Positions 41,734 through 50,130 of a stretch of 64,000 bases of DNA are shown here, in pieces. This DNA is from Enterobacter asburiae (GTDB lineage: Bacteria; Pseudomonadota; Gammaproteobacteria; Enterobacterales; Enterobacteriaceae). The stretch spans positions 620,001 to 684,000 of the forward strand of contig JAAQVN010000001.1 of the NCBI GenBank assembly GCA_011754535.1, in the 5' to 3' direction. The notes under the pieces are model-generated. The model was not told the origin of the DNA, searched no databases, and was given only the letters and a program-made list of their open reading frames with translations. Made by a program: the position numbers and the translations under genes. Numbering within the stretch: the stretch's first letter is position 1; each line of letters begins with the position of its first letter.

Positions 41734-43092
41734 ATGAAAAGAAGAATTATTCCTGTGCTTATCGGTTGTGCGCTCTCTTTCTCTGGCCTGGCGGCGCAGC
41801 CCACGGCGGAGCGCTATGTCGTCAGCTTCCCTGACGGCTCACACGTAAAATACAGCGGCGCGTTTGCCGACGCGTTTCCGAATGGACTCCCGGTGGGGAT
41901 TGGTTCTGGCCTGCTGTTTACGGGCAAGCAGGGCGATGCCCTTACCTTCGCGACCGTGACCGATCGCGGTCCCAACGCCGATGCGCCCAAAATGGGCAAA
42001 AACGAAGCCAAAATTTTTGTCACTCCGGATTTCGCGCCGCTACTGATGACTATCCGCGTTCAGAACGGCAAAGCTGAGGCAACGGATGCCCGCCCGCTGC
42101 ATGATGATAAAGGCGAGATTAACGGCCTGCCGCTGCAAAGCGGCGTGATTGGCTCCACCAATGAAGTGGCGTTCAGCGATACCCTCAAAATTCTGAAGGG
42201 TGACAACCGCGGGCTGGACACGGAAGGCATCACCCCGGACGGCAAAGGCGGCTTCTGGCTGTGCGACGAGTATGGCCCGTTCCTGATTAACGTCGACAGC
42301 AAAGGGAAAATTCTGGCGATCCACGGGCCGCAGGCTGCGGAAGGGGAAAAATCCATCGCAGGTGGTCTGCCAAACGTCATCAAATGGCGCCAGCCGAACC
42401 GTGGCTTTGAAGGCCTGACCCGGATGCCGGACGGGCGTATTATCGCCGCCGTGCAAAGCACGCTGGATATCGACGGTAAGAGCAAAAAGCAGGCATTGTT
42501 TACGCGTCTGGTCAGCTTCGACCCGGCGACCGGGAAAACGGCGATGTACGGCTACCCCATCGACAGCGCGGCCTACAGCAAAAACAGCGATGCTAAAATC
42601 GGCGACATCGTGGCGCTGGATGACCAGCACGTCCTGCTGATTGAGCAGGGTGAGGATAAAAACGACGCGATGCGTAACCTTATCTACAAGGTGGATCTGA
42701 GCAAGGCGAGCGACCTGACCGCCTTCGACAAGCCGGGCGAGTACCCGGAGTTTGATGATGAGAAAACCCTGGTGCAGCGCGGCATTACCCTTGCTGCAAA
42801 AACGCAGGTCGTCGATCTGCGCGCGCTGGGTTGGCAGCAAGAGAAAGCCGAAGGGCTGGCGCTGATCGACAGCAAACGGCTTGCGGTGGCGAACGATAAC
42901 GACTTTGGCGTGAAGGTGGCGATGCAGCACACGGTCGAGGGCAAAAAGCTCAAGGATTATCGAGTGAACGCGGAAGGCAAGCTGACGCTGGATGATAAAC
43001 CGGTGGAAACCACGCTCAGCGTGAAGCCGCTGAAGAAGCCGGAGTCAGACAGCGAGCTATGGATTGTGACGCTGCCGGAGGCGTTGAAATAA
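41734..43092 (+). CDS. secreted phytase-like esterase family protein
   Basis: 452 residues with a signal peptide (IIPVLIGCALSFSGLAAQ), so periplasmic or secreted. It matches the 'esterase-like activity of phytase' family, a beta-propeller-like domain: VTDRGPNADAP near residue 85, GLDTEGITPDGKGGFWLCDEYGPF near 165-190 (quoted in part), and EGLALIDSKRLAVANDNDFG near 375. The Asp/Glu-rich loops probably bind calcium. Substrates may be phosphate or other esters. An upstream Pho-box-like site suggests phosphate-starvation control, which is inference. Confidence 0.82.
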   Translation: MKRRIIPVLIGCALSFSGLAAQPTAERYVVSFPDGSHVKYSGAFADAFPNGLPVGIGSGLLFTGKQGDALTFATVTDRGPNADAPKMGKNEAKIFVTPDFAPLLMTIRVQNGKAEATDARPLHDDKGEINGLPLQSGVIGSTNEVAFSDTLKILKGDNRGLDTEGITPDGKGGFWLCDEYGPFLINVDSKGKILAIHGPQAAEGEKSIAGGLPNVIKWRQPNRGFEGLTRMPDGRIIAAVQSTLDIDGKSKKQALFTRLVSFDPATGKTAMYGYPIDSAAYSKNSDAKIGDIVALDDQHVLLIEQGEDKNDAMRNLIYKVDLSKASDLTAFDKPGEYPEFDDEKTLVQRGITLAAKTQVVDLRALGWQQEKAEGLALIDSKRLAVANDNDFGVKVAMQHTVEGKKLKDYRVNAEGKLTLDDKPVETTLSVKPLKKPESDSELWIVTLPEALK

Positions 43093-43111
43093 TACCAGGC
43101 GTAACCCCGCA

Positions 43112-43148
43112 CCCCTCACCCTAACCCTCTCCCCGCAGGGGAGAGGGG
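43112..43148. repeat. palindromic intergenic repeat
   Basis: CCCCTCACCCTAACCCTCTC followed by CCCGCAGGGGAGAGGGG, between the convergent phytase-like gene and yjiA. Same family as 32679 and 50054. Confidence 0.82.
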
Positions 43149-43162
43149 ATTGTTCGGTGCGG

Positions 43163-44116
43163 TTATTTTTTCAGACCCGCAAACGCCGCCCGAATCTCTT
43201 CTTCCGGCAACTGTATGCCAATAAACACCATCACGCTGTGCGGTGGTTCATCGCCCCACGGGCGATCCCAGTCGGCGCTGTACAGGCGCTGTACGCCCTG
43301 GAACAGCAGACGGTTCGGCTCGCCGTCTATCCACAGCATCCCTTTGTAGCGCAGCAGCTTGTCGGCAAACGACAGCAGCAGGTTTTCCATCACGCGGGAG
43401 ACCTCGCTGATGTCCACCGGGTAGTCCAGCTCCACCACAATCGACGCCACGTCGTTTTGCTTGTCGGACATAAAGTGGAAGCGCGGTTTCGCAGTGACGT
43501 TCTCCTCCAGCATAAAGCCGTTGGTGTTGAACAGCTGAGACAGATCGATGTCTCCATGCGTCACCGTGTAAATCGGCGCGCGGGAATTAATGCGCGTCAG
43601 CCGCTCGCGCAGTTTTTCGCTGGGTCCCGCCACGTCGGTTTTGGTCAGCAGGATGCGGTCGGCGTAGCCCACCTGAGACTGGGCGATGGTGAACTGGTTC
43701 ATCTGCTCGTCGGCGTGAACCGCATCCACCAGGGCAATCACGCCGTCCAGCAGGTAGCGCTGGCAAAGAATCTCATGGGAGAAAAAGGTCTGAATGATCG
43801 GGCCGGGGTCGGCCATGCCGGTGCACTCGATCACCAGACGGTCAAAGTCGATGTCGCCACGATCGCGGCTGTCGAGCAGGTCCAGCAGGGCGTCTTCTAA
43901 TTCATTAGAGCGGGTGCAGCAGATGCAGCCGTTGGTGAGGGTTTTGATCTGAGTGGCGCGATCGCCAATCAGCTGATCGTCAACCGAGACTTCGCCAAAT
44001 TCGTTTTCGATGACGGCGATTTTGAAGCCGTGCTGCTCGTTCAGGATGTGGCGCAGCAGGGTGGTTTTACCGGCGCCGAGGAAACCGGTCAGCAGGGTAA
44101 CGGCAATCGGGGTCAT
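43163..44116 (-). CDS. yjiA: YjiA, CobW/COG0523 family GTPase
   Basis: 317 residues from ATG 44116, with AAAGGAG before it; a longer start at 44155 lies in the yjiX end. The P-loop is LLTGFLGAGKTTLL, the metal-binding motif NGCICCTRS, and the G3/G4 elements VIECTGMADPGP and LLTKTDVAG. The protein matches E. coli YjiA closely. COG0523 proteins are metal chaperones; YjiA binds zinc and other metals and hydrolyses GTP. It lies downstream of yjiX and btsT, as in E. coli. Confidence 0.95.
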   Translation of the reverse strand: MTPIAVTLLTGFLGAGKTTLLRHILNEQHGFKIAVIENEFGEVSVDDQLIGDRATQIKTLTNGCICCTRSNELEDALLDLLDSRDRGDIDFDRLVIECTGMADPGPIIQTFFSHEILCQRYLLDGVIALVDAVHADEQMNQFTIAQSQVGYADRILLTKTDVAGPSEKLRERLTRINSRAPIYTVTHGDIDLSQLFNTNGFMLEENVTAKPRFHFMSDKQNDVASIVVELDYPVDISEVSRVMENLLLSFADKLLRYKGMLWIDGEPNRLLFQGVQRLYSADWDRPWGDEPPHSVMVFIGIQLPEEEIRAAFAGLKK

Positions 44117-44126
44117 GGTCTCTCCT

Positions 44127-44330
44127 TTAGCAGCAGCGGACGCCGCCTTCTCCACTTCCGCCGTAGCGCGCTTCCTGACGCTCGCGGAAGAATTCGGTGT
44201 AGGTCATGTACGGCTTGTCCGGATGATTGGTCTTCATATGCTCAACATAGTTGTCATAGTCCGGAATGCCAATCAGCATTTTCGCAGCCTGACCGAGGTA
44301 TTTTTTCGCTTGTCCTAAGTTACCAAACAT
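44127..44330 (-). CDS. yjiX: YjiX, YbdD/YjiX family protein
   Basis: 67 residues with a conserved body ([20 protein letters not shown], then [14 protein letters not shown]) and a Cys-rich end (GGVRCC). The same small partner follows CstA-family pyruvate transporters across enterobacteria (btsT-yjiX and cstA-ybdD). It is thought to be needed for transporter function. The gap to btsT carries a hairpin, and yjiA starts 10 bp after. Confidence 0.94.
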   Translation of the reverse strand: MFGNLGQAKKYLGQAAKMLIGIPDYDNYVEHMKTNHPDKPYMTYTEFFRERQEARYGGSGEGGVRCC

Positions 44331-44349
44331 CGCAAATCCTGATAAGAAT

Positions 44350-44373
44350 CAAGCCCTGCATTCGCAGGGCTTG
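44350..44373 (-). terminator. hairpin between btsT and yjiX
   Basis: CAAGCCCTGC (44350-44359) and GCAGGGCTTG (44364-44373) form a perfect 10-bp stem with an ATTC loop. It is followed on the transcript by ATTCTTATC. It may partly terminate or stabilise the btsT mRNA so that yjiX and yjiA are made in smaller amounts. Confidence 0.65.
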
Positions 44374-44381
44374 ATGGCCTA

Positions 44382-46535
44382 TTAATGATGTGAAGAGGTT
44401 TTCACGCCGCCTTCCGGTACCGGCACGTACGGGGTTTCTTTATCCGTACGGCCTTCGGTGTTGCGCACTTTCATCCAGGTTTTGATGCCGTAGAAGATAA
44501 TGCTGTACACCACCACCAGGAACAGAATGCTCAGACCTGCGTTGGTGTAGTTGTTCACCACGATATGGTTCATGTTGGCAATCTGCTGGGCGGTCAGATC
44601 CGCGCCGCCTGCGGCAATCTTCTCTTTGTACTGGTTAGCCATGAAGAAGAAGCCTTCCAGCTGTGGGTTGGTGCTGAACAGCTTCAGGCCCAGCGCCCAG
44701 GTGGTGCAGAGCAGCAGCCACAGCGCGGGAACGACGGTCACCCAGATGTATTTGGTGCGTTTCATCTTCACGAGGACAACGGTGCCCAGCACCAGGGCTA
44801 CGGCTGCCAGCATCTGGTTAGAGATACCGAACAGCGGCCACAGGCTCTTCACGCCGCCGAGCGGGTCAACAACGCCCTGATACAGCAGATAACCCCACAG
44901 ACCTACGCAGCCGGCAGTACCCAGAACACCCGCTACCAGAGAGTCGGTTTTCTTCAGGAACGGCACGAAGTTGCCGAGCAGATCCTGCAGCATGAAGCGG
45001 CCCGCACGGGTACCTGCATCCAGCGCGGTGAGGATGAACAGCGCTTCAAACAGAATACCGAAGTGGTACCAGAAACCCATGTCCGCCCACGGCAGCACTT
45101 TGTGGAATACGTGTGCGATACCCACTGCCAGCGTCGGCGCACCGCCTGCACGGTTCAGCACTGACGGCTCGCCGATGTCTTCCGCGGTCTGCATGATCTG
45201 CTCAGGCGAAATCACGAAGCCCCAGGAGCTGACGGTTGCCGCCGCGTGTGCGCTGGCGTCTTTCAGCTGCGCCATGATCAGCGCGGTATTTTCGCCACCC
45301 ATCTCGTGCAGGTTTGGCATGGTGATGCCCAGACCCGCCGGCGGGGTGTTCATCGCGAAGTACAGACCTGGCTCGATGATAGATGCCGCGACCAGCGCCA
45401 TAATCGCCACGAAGGACTCCATCAGCATTGCGCCGTAACCGATGAAGCGCGCGTCGGTTTCGTTGGCCATCAGCTTCGGCGTGGTGCCGGAGGAGATCAG
45501 CGCGTGGAAGCCAGACACGGCACCGCAGGCGATGGTTATAAACAGGAACGGGAACAGGGCGCCTTTCCACAGCGGACCGGTACCGTCAATATACTGCGTC
45601 ACCGCCGGCATTTTCAGCTCAGGGTTGATGAGCACAATCCCGATCGCCAGCCCGACGATCACGCCGATTTTCAGGAAGGTCGCCAGGTAGTCGCGCGGAG
45701 CCAGAATCAGCCACACCGGCAGCAGGGCGGAAACGAACGCGTAACCGATCAGCGCGAAGGTGATGGTGGTGTCTTTAAAGGTCAGCGCCGGGCCCCAGTA
45801 CGGGTCGTGCGCAATCACGCCGCCGAAGTAGATGGAGGCGACCAGCAGCACGATACCGATGACCGACACTTCGCCCACGCGGCCAGGGCGCAGGAAGCGC
45901 ATGTAGATGCCCATGAACAGCGCAATCGGTACGGTAGAGCAGACGGTGAAGACGCCCCACGGACTTTCGGCCAGTGCCTTCACCACGATCAGCGCCAGCA
46001 CCGCCAGGATGATGATCATAATCAGGAAGCAGCCGAAGAGGGCGATCGTGCCCGGCACGCGGCCCATCTCTTCTTTGATCATCTCGCCCAGCGACGAGCC
46101 GTTACGGCGTGAGGAGATAAACAGCACCATAAAGTCCTGCACCGCCCCCGCCAGCACCACGCCCGCCAGCAGCCAGAGCGTACCCGGCAGGTAGCCCATC
46201 TGCGCGGCCAGCACCGGGCCGACCAGCGGGCCCGCGCCTGCAATGGCGGCAAAGTGGTGACCAAACAGCACGTAGCGGTTGGTTGGCACGTAGTTCAGGC
46301 CGTCGTTGTTAATGACCGCCGGGGTGGCGCGGGTCGGGTCGAGCTTCATGACCTTCTGCGCGATGTACAAGCTGTAGTAGCGATAAGCCACAAGATAGAC
46401 GGAGACAGACGCGACCACGATCCACAGGGCGCTTACGTGTTCGCCCCGGCGCAATGCGACAACCGCCAGACAGAAAGCACCGAGGATCCCGAGTAAGGCC
46501 CAGGGCACGTGCTTAAGTAGTTTTTTAGTATCCAT
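44382..46535 (-). CDS. btsT: BtsT, pyruvate:proton symporter
   Basis: 717 residues of the CstA carbon-starvation family with at least 16 membrane helices. Typical segments are HHFAAIAGAGPLVGPVLAAQ near residue 72, YNPTNRY-like sequence (NYVPTNRYVLF), and HALISSGTTPKL in the middle. E. coli BtsT (formerly YjiY) is the high-affinity pyruvate/H+ symporter induced by the BtsS/BtsR system. BtsR-type direct repeats and a CRP site lie upstream. The order btsT-yjiX-yjiA matches E. coli. Confidence 0.95.
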   Translation of the reverse strand: MDTKKLLKHVPWALLGILGAFCLAVVALRRGEHVSALWIVVASVSVYLVAYRYYSLYIAQKVMKLDPTRATPAVINNDGLNYVPTNRYVLFGHHFAAIAGAGPLVGPVLAAQMGYLPGTLWLLAGVVLAGAVQDFMVLFISSRRNGSSLGEMIKEEMGRVPGTIALFGCFLIMIIILAVLALIVVKALAESPWGVFTVCSTVPIALFMGIYMRFLRPGRVGEVSVIGIVLLVASIYFGGVIAHDPYWGPALTFKDTTITFALIGYAFVSALLPVWLILAPRDYLATFLKIGVIVGLAIGIVLINPELKMPAVTQYIDGTGPLWKGALFPFLFITIACGAVSGFHALISSGTTPKLMANETDARFIGYGAMLMESFVAIMALVAASIIEPGLYFAMNTPPAGLGITMPNLHEMGGENTALIMAQLKDASAHAAATVSSWGFVISPEQIMQTAEDIGEPSVLNRAGGAPTLAVGIAHVFHKVLPWADMGFWYHFGILFEALFILTALDAGTRAGRFMLQDLLGNFVPFLKKTDSLVAGVLGTAGCVGLWGYLLYQGVVDPLGGVKSLWPLFGISNQMLAAVALVLGTVVLVKMKRTKYIWVTVVPALWLLLCTTWALGLKLFSTNPQLEGFFFMANQYKEKIAAGGADLTAQQIANMNHIVVNNYTNAGLSILFLVVVYSIIFYGIKTWMKVRNTEGRTDKETPYVPVPEGGVKTSSHH

Positions 46536-46651
46536 AGTAAGACCTGGTTTTTTATGTAATGAAAAAAGGGTCAGGGTTCGTTGTGAGGAGGTATTGATAA
46601 TGCTGGAGCGATCGTGCCAGATCCGCGCGCGCGTAAAGGGCGGTAAATGCG

Positions 46652-46700
46652 TGAGTGGTTGAAAGTGACGGGTGAGCGGTCAAAGAACGCGGCGAGTGGT
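46652..46700 (-). promoter_or_regulatory. BtsR-type direct repeats upstream of btsT
   Basis: On the minus strand ACCGCTCA (46673-46680) and ACCACTCA (46652-46659) are separated by exactly 13 bp, the spacing and motif ACC(G/A)CT(C/T)A I recall for BtsR (YehT) in E. coli. A third near-copy, ACCACTCG (46693-46700), lies 12 bp upstream. They precede btsT by about 120-165 bp. Confidence 0.75.
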
Positions 46701-46725
46701 TAAGGCTCGCCGCTGGCGGGGGAAA

Positions 46726-47643
46726 TTATGTGATTGAGATCACGTGGTTTTCCGGGCTGCGCTCCATCGACAGGTAGTTTTCCAGCGTCTTGATGAGCTT
46801 CTCCTTCAGCCAGCTCGGCTCCAGGATCTGAATATTCGGCAGCCAGTAGAACAGCAGCGGCAGGATCTGGTTTTCGTGTGCTGCCTGGCAGCGAAGCGTG
46901 ACGCCGCCGCGTTGCTGCTCCAGCAGCTCTTGTTCCGGCAGGAGATCGCGGCGCAGGAAGTAATGTGAAATATTATCCTTAATGAATATTTTCACGGTGA
47001 AAGTAGTTTCGGAAACCCACGGGTCGAGGCTTTTTTCCAGCAATGCCCGCACATTTTCATCAGAGGTAAAAACGTTTTTTTGAATATCAAACCAGCTAAT
47101 CTGGCTTAATGAAAAGGATTTCAACCGGCTATTTTCGGTAGCTTGTAAATACCATATATTTTTTTTGTTAATGAGTTTATAGGGATTAATCAGACGGGTT
47201 TTACCCTTATAAACGATCTGACAAACATTATGGTTCTTAATCGATTTCTCGATTTTTGCTAAATGGCGGCGGATATCACGCTGTACCGTGTGCTCTGCGT
47301 CATTACCGAGGATGAGAATATGGTTTTCGTCGACGCGCGCCTCCAGTTTTTGCCAGAAGTCCGTATTTCTTTCAGGGAAAAAATTATCGGCATTCAGGAA
47401 GTTAGCCAGAGCGTGATGTAATCCCTGCCCGCCGGGAGATTGGGCGGAGTGGATCAGCCGATATAGCCCGTTACCGGTATGTTCAACAATGGGCGAGAGC
47501 GCATTTAAATCCCGGTAGACGGTACGCTCGGTAATTTTAAATTTCTCCATTATCGCACTGCGGTTTACCACGCCATGTAAATGTAGCTCAAGGAGAATAT
47601 CGACCAGACGTTCAGCCGAGCGGCTCCGCGTCGTTTTAGCCAT
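46726..47643 (-). CDS. WYL-domain transcriptional regulator
   Basis: 305 residues. The N-terminal HTH (AERLVDILLELHLHGVVNRS, then FKITERTVYRDLNALSPIV) is followed by a WYL domain (CQIVYKGKTRLINPYKLINK, then NIWYLQATENSRLKSFSLSQ) and a C-terminal extension. WYL proteins bind nucleic acid or small ligands and control metabolism or defence genes. It is AT-richer than its neighbours and lies between btsT and the hpa cluster, where E. coli K-12 has no such gene, so it may be acquired. Target unknown. Confidence 0.85.
   Translation of the reverse strand: MAKTTRSRSAERLVDILLELHLHGVVNRSAIMEKFKITERTVYRDLNALSPIVEHTGNGLYRLIHSAQSPGGQGLHHALANFLNADNFFPERNTDFWQKLEARVDENHILILGNDAEHTVQRDIRRHLAKIEKSIKNHNVCQIVYKGKTRLINPYKLINKKNIWYLQATENSRLKSFSLSQISWFDIQKNVFTSDENVRALLEKSLDPWVSETTFTVKIFIKDNISHYFLRRDLLPEQELLEQQRGGVTLRCQAAHENQILPLLFYWLPNIQILEPSWLKEKLIKTLENYLSMERSPENHVISIT
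46729..46744. promoter_or_regulatory. crp site: CRP-cAMP binding site
   Basis: TGTGATTGAGATCACG matches TGTGA-N6-TCACA at 9 of 10 fixed positions. It lies upstream of the BtsR repeats, overlapping the last codons of the WYL regulator gene, and suits the known CRP dependence of btsT. Confidence 0.7.
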
Positions 47644-47821
47644 AAGGTCTTCCTGTATATTGGGTATGCGCTGAACAATGCAAAAAGCACTGACCGGAGA
47701 TGTCAGTATTCAGGCACAGAAAATTTCTCTTATGGATATATAACGGCGTGATTTAGCGGAAACCTTAGGAATTTTTGTAGAAAGCGGCGCTGGCCCGAAA
47801 AAAGGCCAGCGCGAGGGGGGA

Positions 47822-48334
47822 TCACACGGCGGCTTCCGCCTCCATCATGACCGGATGGAAACGACGCCTGAAGTAGATCAGGCCGTGTCCCGCGTCACTC
47901 AGGATGATGTTTTTCACTTCGACAAGATAAACCAGATGCGTGCCGATGGTTTGCACCTGAGTAATCTCGCCTTCGAGGCTGGCCAGCGCGCCTTTCAGCA
48001 CCGGCTGCGCCAGCAGGCCTTTCTGCCAGCAGGAGAGGGCGAAGCGCTCCTCCATTGTCATGGCGGTCATTCCGGCGAAGTGGCGGGCCATGATCTCCTG
48101 CTCGTGGTTCAGCACGTTAACGCACAGCCTGCCGTTGCCCTGAAAGACCGGGTTCATGGCGCTGTTGGCGTTGATGCACACCATCACCGACGGCGGAGTA
48201 TCCGTCACCGAGCAGACGGCGGTGGCGGTAATGCCGCAGCGGCCCGCCTCGCCCTCGGTGGTGACCACATTGACCGCCGCCGACAGGCTGCTCATTGCGT
48301 CGCGAAAACGCAGGCGTTGTTCATCTAAATGCAT
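47822..48334 (-). CDS. hpaC: HpaC, flavin reductase of 4-HPA 3-monooxygenase
   Basis: 170 residues from ATG 48334, after GGGAGG. FRDAMSSLSAAVNVVTTEGE, then GITATAVCSVTDTPPSVMVC and FAGMTAMTMEERF are HpaC features of the flavin-reductase-like split beta-barrel fold. It reduces FAD with NADH and passes FADH2 to HpaB. It follows hpaB after 17 bp in the same operon. Confidence 0.95.
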   Translation of the reverse strand: MHLDEQRLRFRDAMSSLSAAVNVVTTEGEAGRCGITATAVCSVTDTPPSVMVCINANSAMNPVFQGNGRLCVNVLNHEQEIMARHFAGMTAMTMEERFALSCWQKGLLAQPVLKGALASLEGEITQVQTIGTHLVYLVEVKNIILSDAGHGLIYFRRRFHPVMMEAEAAV

Positions 48335-48351
48335 TGCAACCTCCCGCTGCG

Positions 48352-49914
48352 CTATTTCAGCAGCTTGTCGAGCATGTTGATATCGCTGTTGTTGTGCAGG
48401 TGCGGCACCGTCCAGCCGTGCTGGTCGTATTCGGACATGCAGCGGTCGACCATCGCCATCATTTTGTCCATGTTGCCGGAGCTCTGCGCCTGACGCAGGC
48501 ACTGCAGGCGGATCTCATCCTGGCTGCCGGAGTAGTTGATTTCGTACAGCTCGTGGCGGCCGCCAAACTCGCTGCCGATGGCGTCCCACATCAGTTTTAA
48601 AATCTTGATGCGTTCAACGTGGTCCATACCGTTGGAGCCGCGCACGTATTTCGCCAGATACTGGTCGATCTGCGGGTTGTTCAGATCCCGGGCGCTGGAC
48701 GGCAGGTAGATCAGCCCGGACGTCACGTTACGCTCGATGATGTTCTTGATCTTCGCGTAGGCCATCGGGGCCATGACGCGGTAGGTTTGCAGCGCGGCGT
48801 GATCCGGCAGATACGCGCCGTTTACCCACGGGGTGGCTTCGGAACACATGGAGTCGCTCAGCGCCCAGAACATATTGCGCCAGGCCACCACTTCGCCGAG
48901 ATCCGCCTGTACGCCGCGGAACTCCAGGGTACCGGTGCACTCCAGGGATTTCTTCAGCAGGGCGGTGATGAAGTCGAGCTTCACCGCCAGGCGCACGCAG
49001 GCCTGCAGCGGGTACATGCGTGCAAAGCCGCCCTCCATCGTCCAGCGACGGCAGCGGTCGAAATCGCGGTAGATCAGCACGTTTTCCCACGGGATCAGCA
49101 CGTGATCCATCACCAGAATCGCGTCGTTCTCATCGAAGCGGCTGGAGAGCGGGTAGTCGTACGGGGAGCCGGTAGCGCCTGCCACCATCTCGTAAGAGGC
49201 GCGGGAGATCAGCTTCACGCCTTCGGCATCCATCGGCGCGACGAACATCAGCGCGAAGTCCGGGTTTTCACCCATCACCTGCGCGGAGCCGAAGCCGATC
49301 ATGTTGTAGTGGGTCAGCGCCGAGTTGGTTGCCACCACTTTCGCACCGCTGACGATAATCCCGGCGTCGGTCTCTTTCTCCAGCTTGATGTAGACGTCTT
49401 TCACCTCGTCCGCAGGCTTGTGGCGGTCGATCGGCGGGTTAACGATGGCGTGGTTGAAGTACAGGCCGGTTTCCTGAATGCGGGTGTACCAGTTGCGGGC
49501 GTTCTGCTCGAACTGGCCGTAGAAGGCCGGGTTGGCGCCGAGCGCGCAGCCGAACGCGGCCTTGTAGTCCGGCGTACGTCCCATCCAGCCGTAGCTCAGG
49601 CGCGACCACTCAGCGATGGCGTCGCGCTGCTGGCGAAGGTCGTCGGCGCTTTTCGCCACGCGGAAAAACTTGTGGGTATAGCCGCCGCTGCCGGTGTCGG
49701 TGCCCCAGCAGAGCGTGTCCTGCATGTCCGGCTTGTGCAGGGCGTCGTACATCTGCGCGATGGAGGCCGCCGCGTTGCGAAACGCCGGATGGGTGGTGAC
49801 GTCTTTGACGCGCTCGCCGTAGATATAAATCTCACGACCGTCCTGCAGGCTTTTTAAATACTCTTCGCCGGTTAACGGACGTTTGGCGTCTGCGCGAAAA
49901 TCTTCAGGCTTCAT
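48352..49914 (-). CDS. hpaB: HpaB, 4-hydroxyphenylacetate 3-monooxygenase oxygenase
   Basis: 520 residues, the family length. It uses FADH2 and O2 to hydroxylate 4-hydroxyphenylacetate to homoprotocatechuate, the first step of the pathway. Conserved stretches include RPLTGEEYLKSLQDGREIYI at the N-terminus, YNHAIVNPPIDRHK (as FNHAIVNPPIDRHK) near 155, and TNSALTHYNMIGFGSAQVMG near 200. Flavin contacts sit in the acyl-CoA-dehydrogenase-like fold. It has its own upstream region of 177 bp separating it from hpaA. Confidence 0.96.
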   Translation of the reverse strand: MKPEDFRADAKRPLTGEEYLKSLQDGREIYIYGERVKDVTTHPAFRNAAASIAQMYDALHKPDMQDTLCWGTDTGSGGYTHKFFRVAKSADDLRQQRDAIAEWSRLSYGWMGRTPDYKAAFGCALGANPAFYGQFEQNARNWYTRIQETGLYFNHAIVNPPIDRHKPADEVKDVYIKLEKETDAGIIVSGAKVVATNSALTHYNMIGFGSAQVMGENPDFALMFVAPMDAEGVKLISRASYEMVAGATGSPYDYPLSSRFDENDAILVMDHVLIPWENVLIYRDFDRCRRWTMEGGFARMYPLQACVRLAVKLDFITALLKKSLECTGTLEFRGVQADLGEVVAWRNMFWALSDSMCSEATPWVNGAYLPDHAALQTYRVMAPMAYAKIKNIIERNVTSGLIYLPSSARDLNNPQIDQYLAKYVRGSNGMDHVERIKILKLMWDAIGSEFGGRHELYEINYSGSQDEIRLQCLRQAQSSGNMDKMMAMVDRCMSEYDQHGWTVPHLHNNSDINMLDKLLK

Positions 49915-50053
49915 AGGGACCTCGTATCGGAATTGGGTTGTTAAATTTATGTTTTGTTTTTGTTGTTTAATTGAAGCCTGAGAGGGGCGAGGCGTGAAGG
50001 GACGATTGGGACAACGGCGGGTACTTTTCGCGAGAGATCGCAGAGTGTGATTT

Positions 50054-50130
50054 CCCTCACCCTAACCCTCTCCCAAAGGGAGAGGGGACGGTTACTCCCT
50101 CTCCCTTTGGGAGAGGGCAGGGGTGAGGGG
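50054..50130. repeat. two head-to-head palindromic repeats at the hpaA 3' end
   Basis: One copy at 50054-50087 (CCCTCACCCTAACCCTCTCC, then CAAAGGGAGAGGGG) and an inverted copy at 50095-50130 (CTCCCTCTCCCTTTGGGAGA, then GGGCAGGGGTGAGGGG). The second is read as the last codons of hpaA. Together they can form a large hairpin that may end the transcript. Confidence 0.82.

Noticed and set aside
48619..49857. 412-residue plus-strand frame opposite hpaB
   Set aside because: Shadow of hpaB third-position GC. No recognisable domain or ribosome site.
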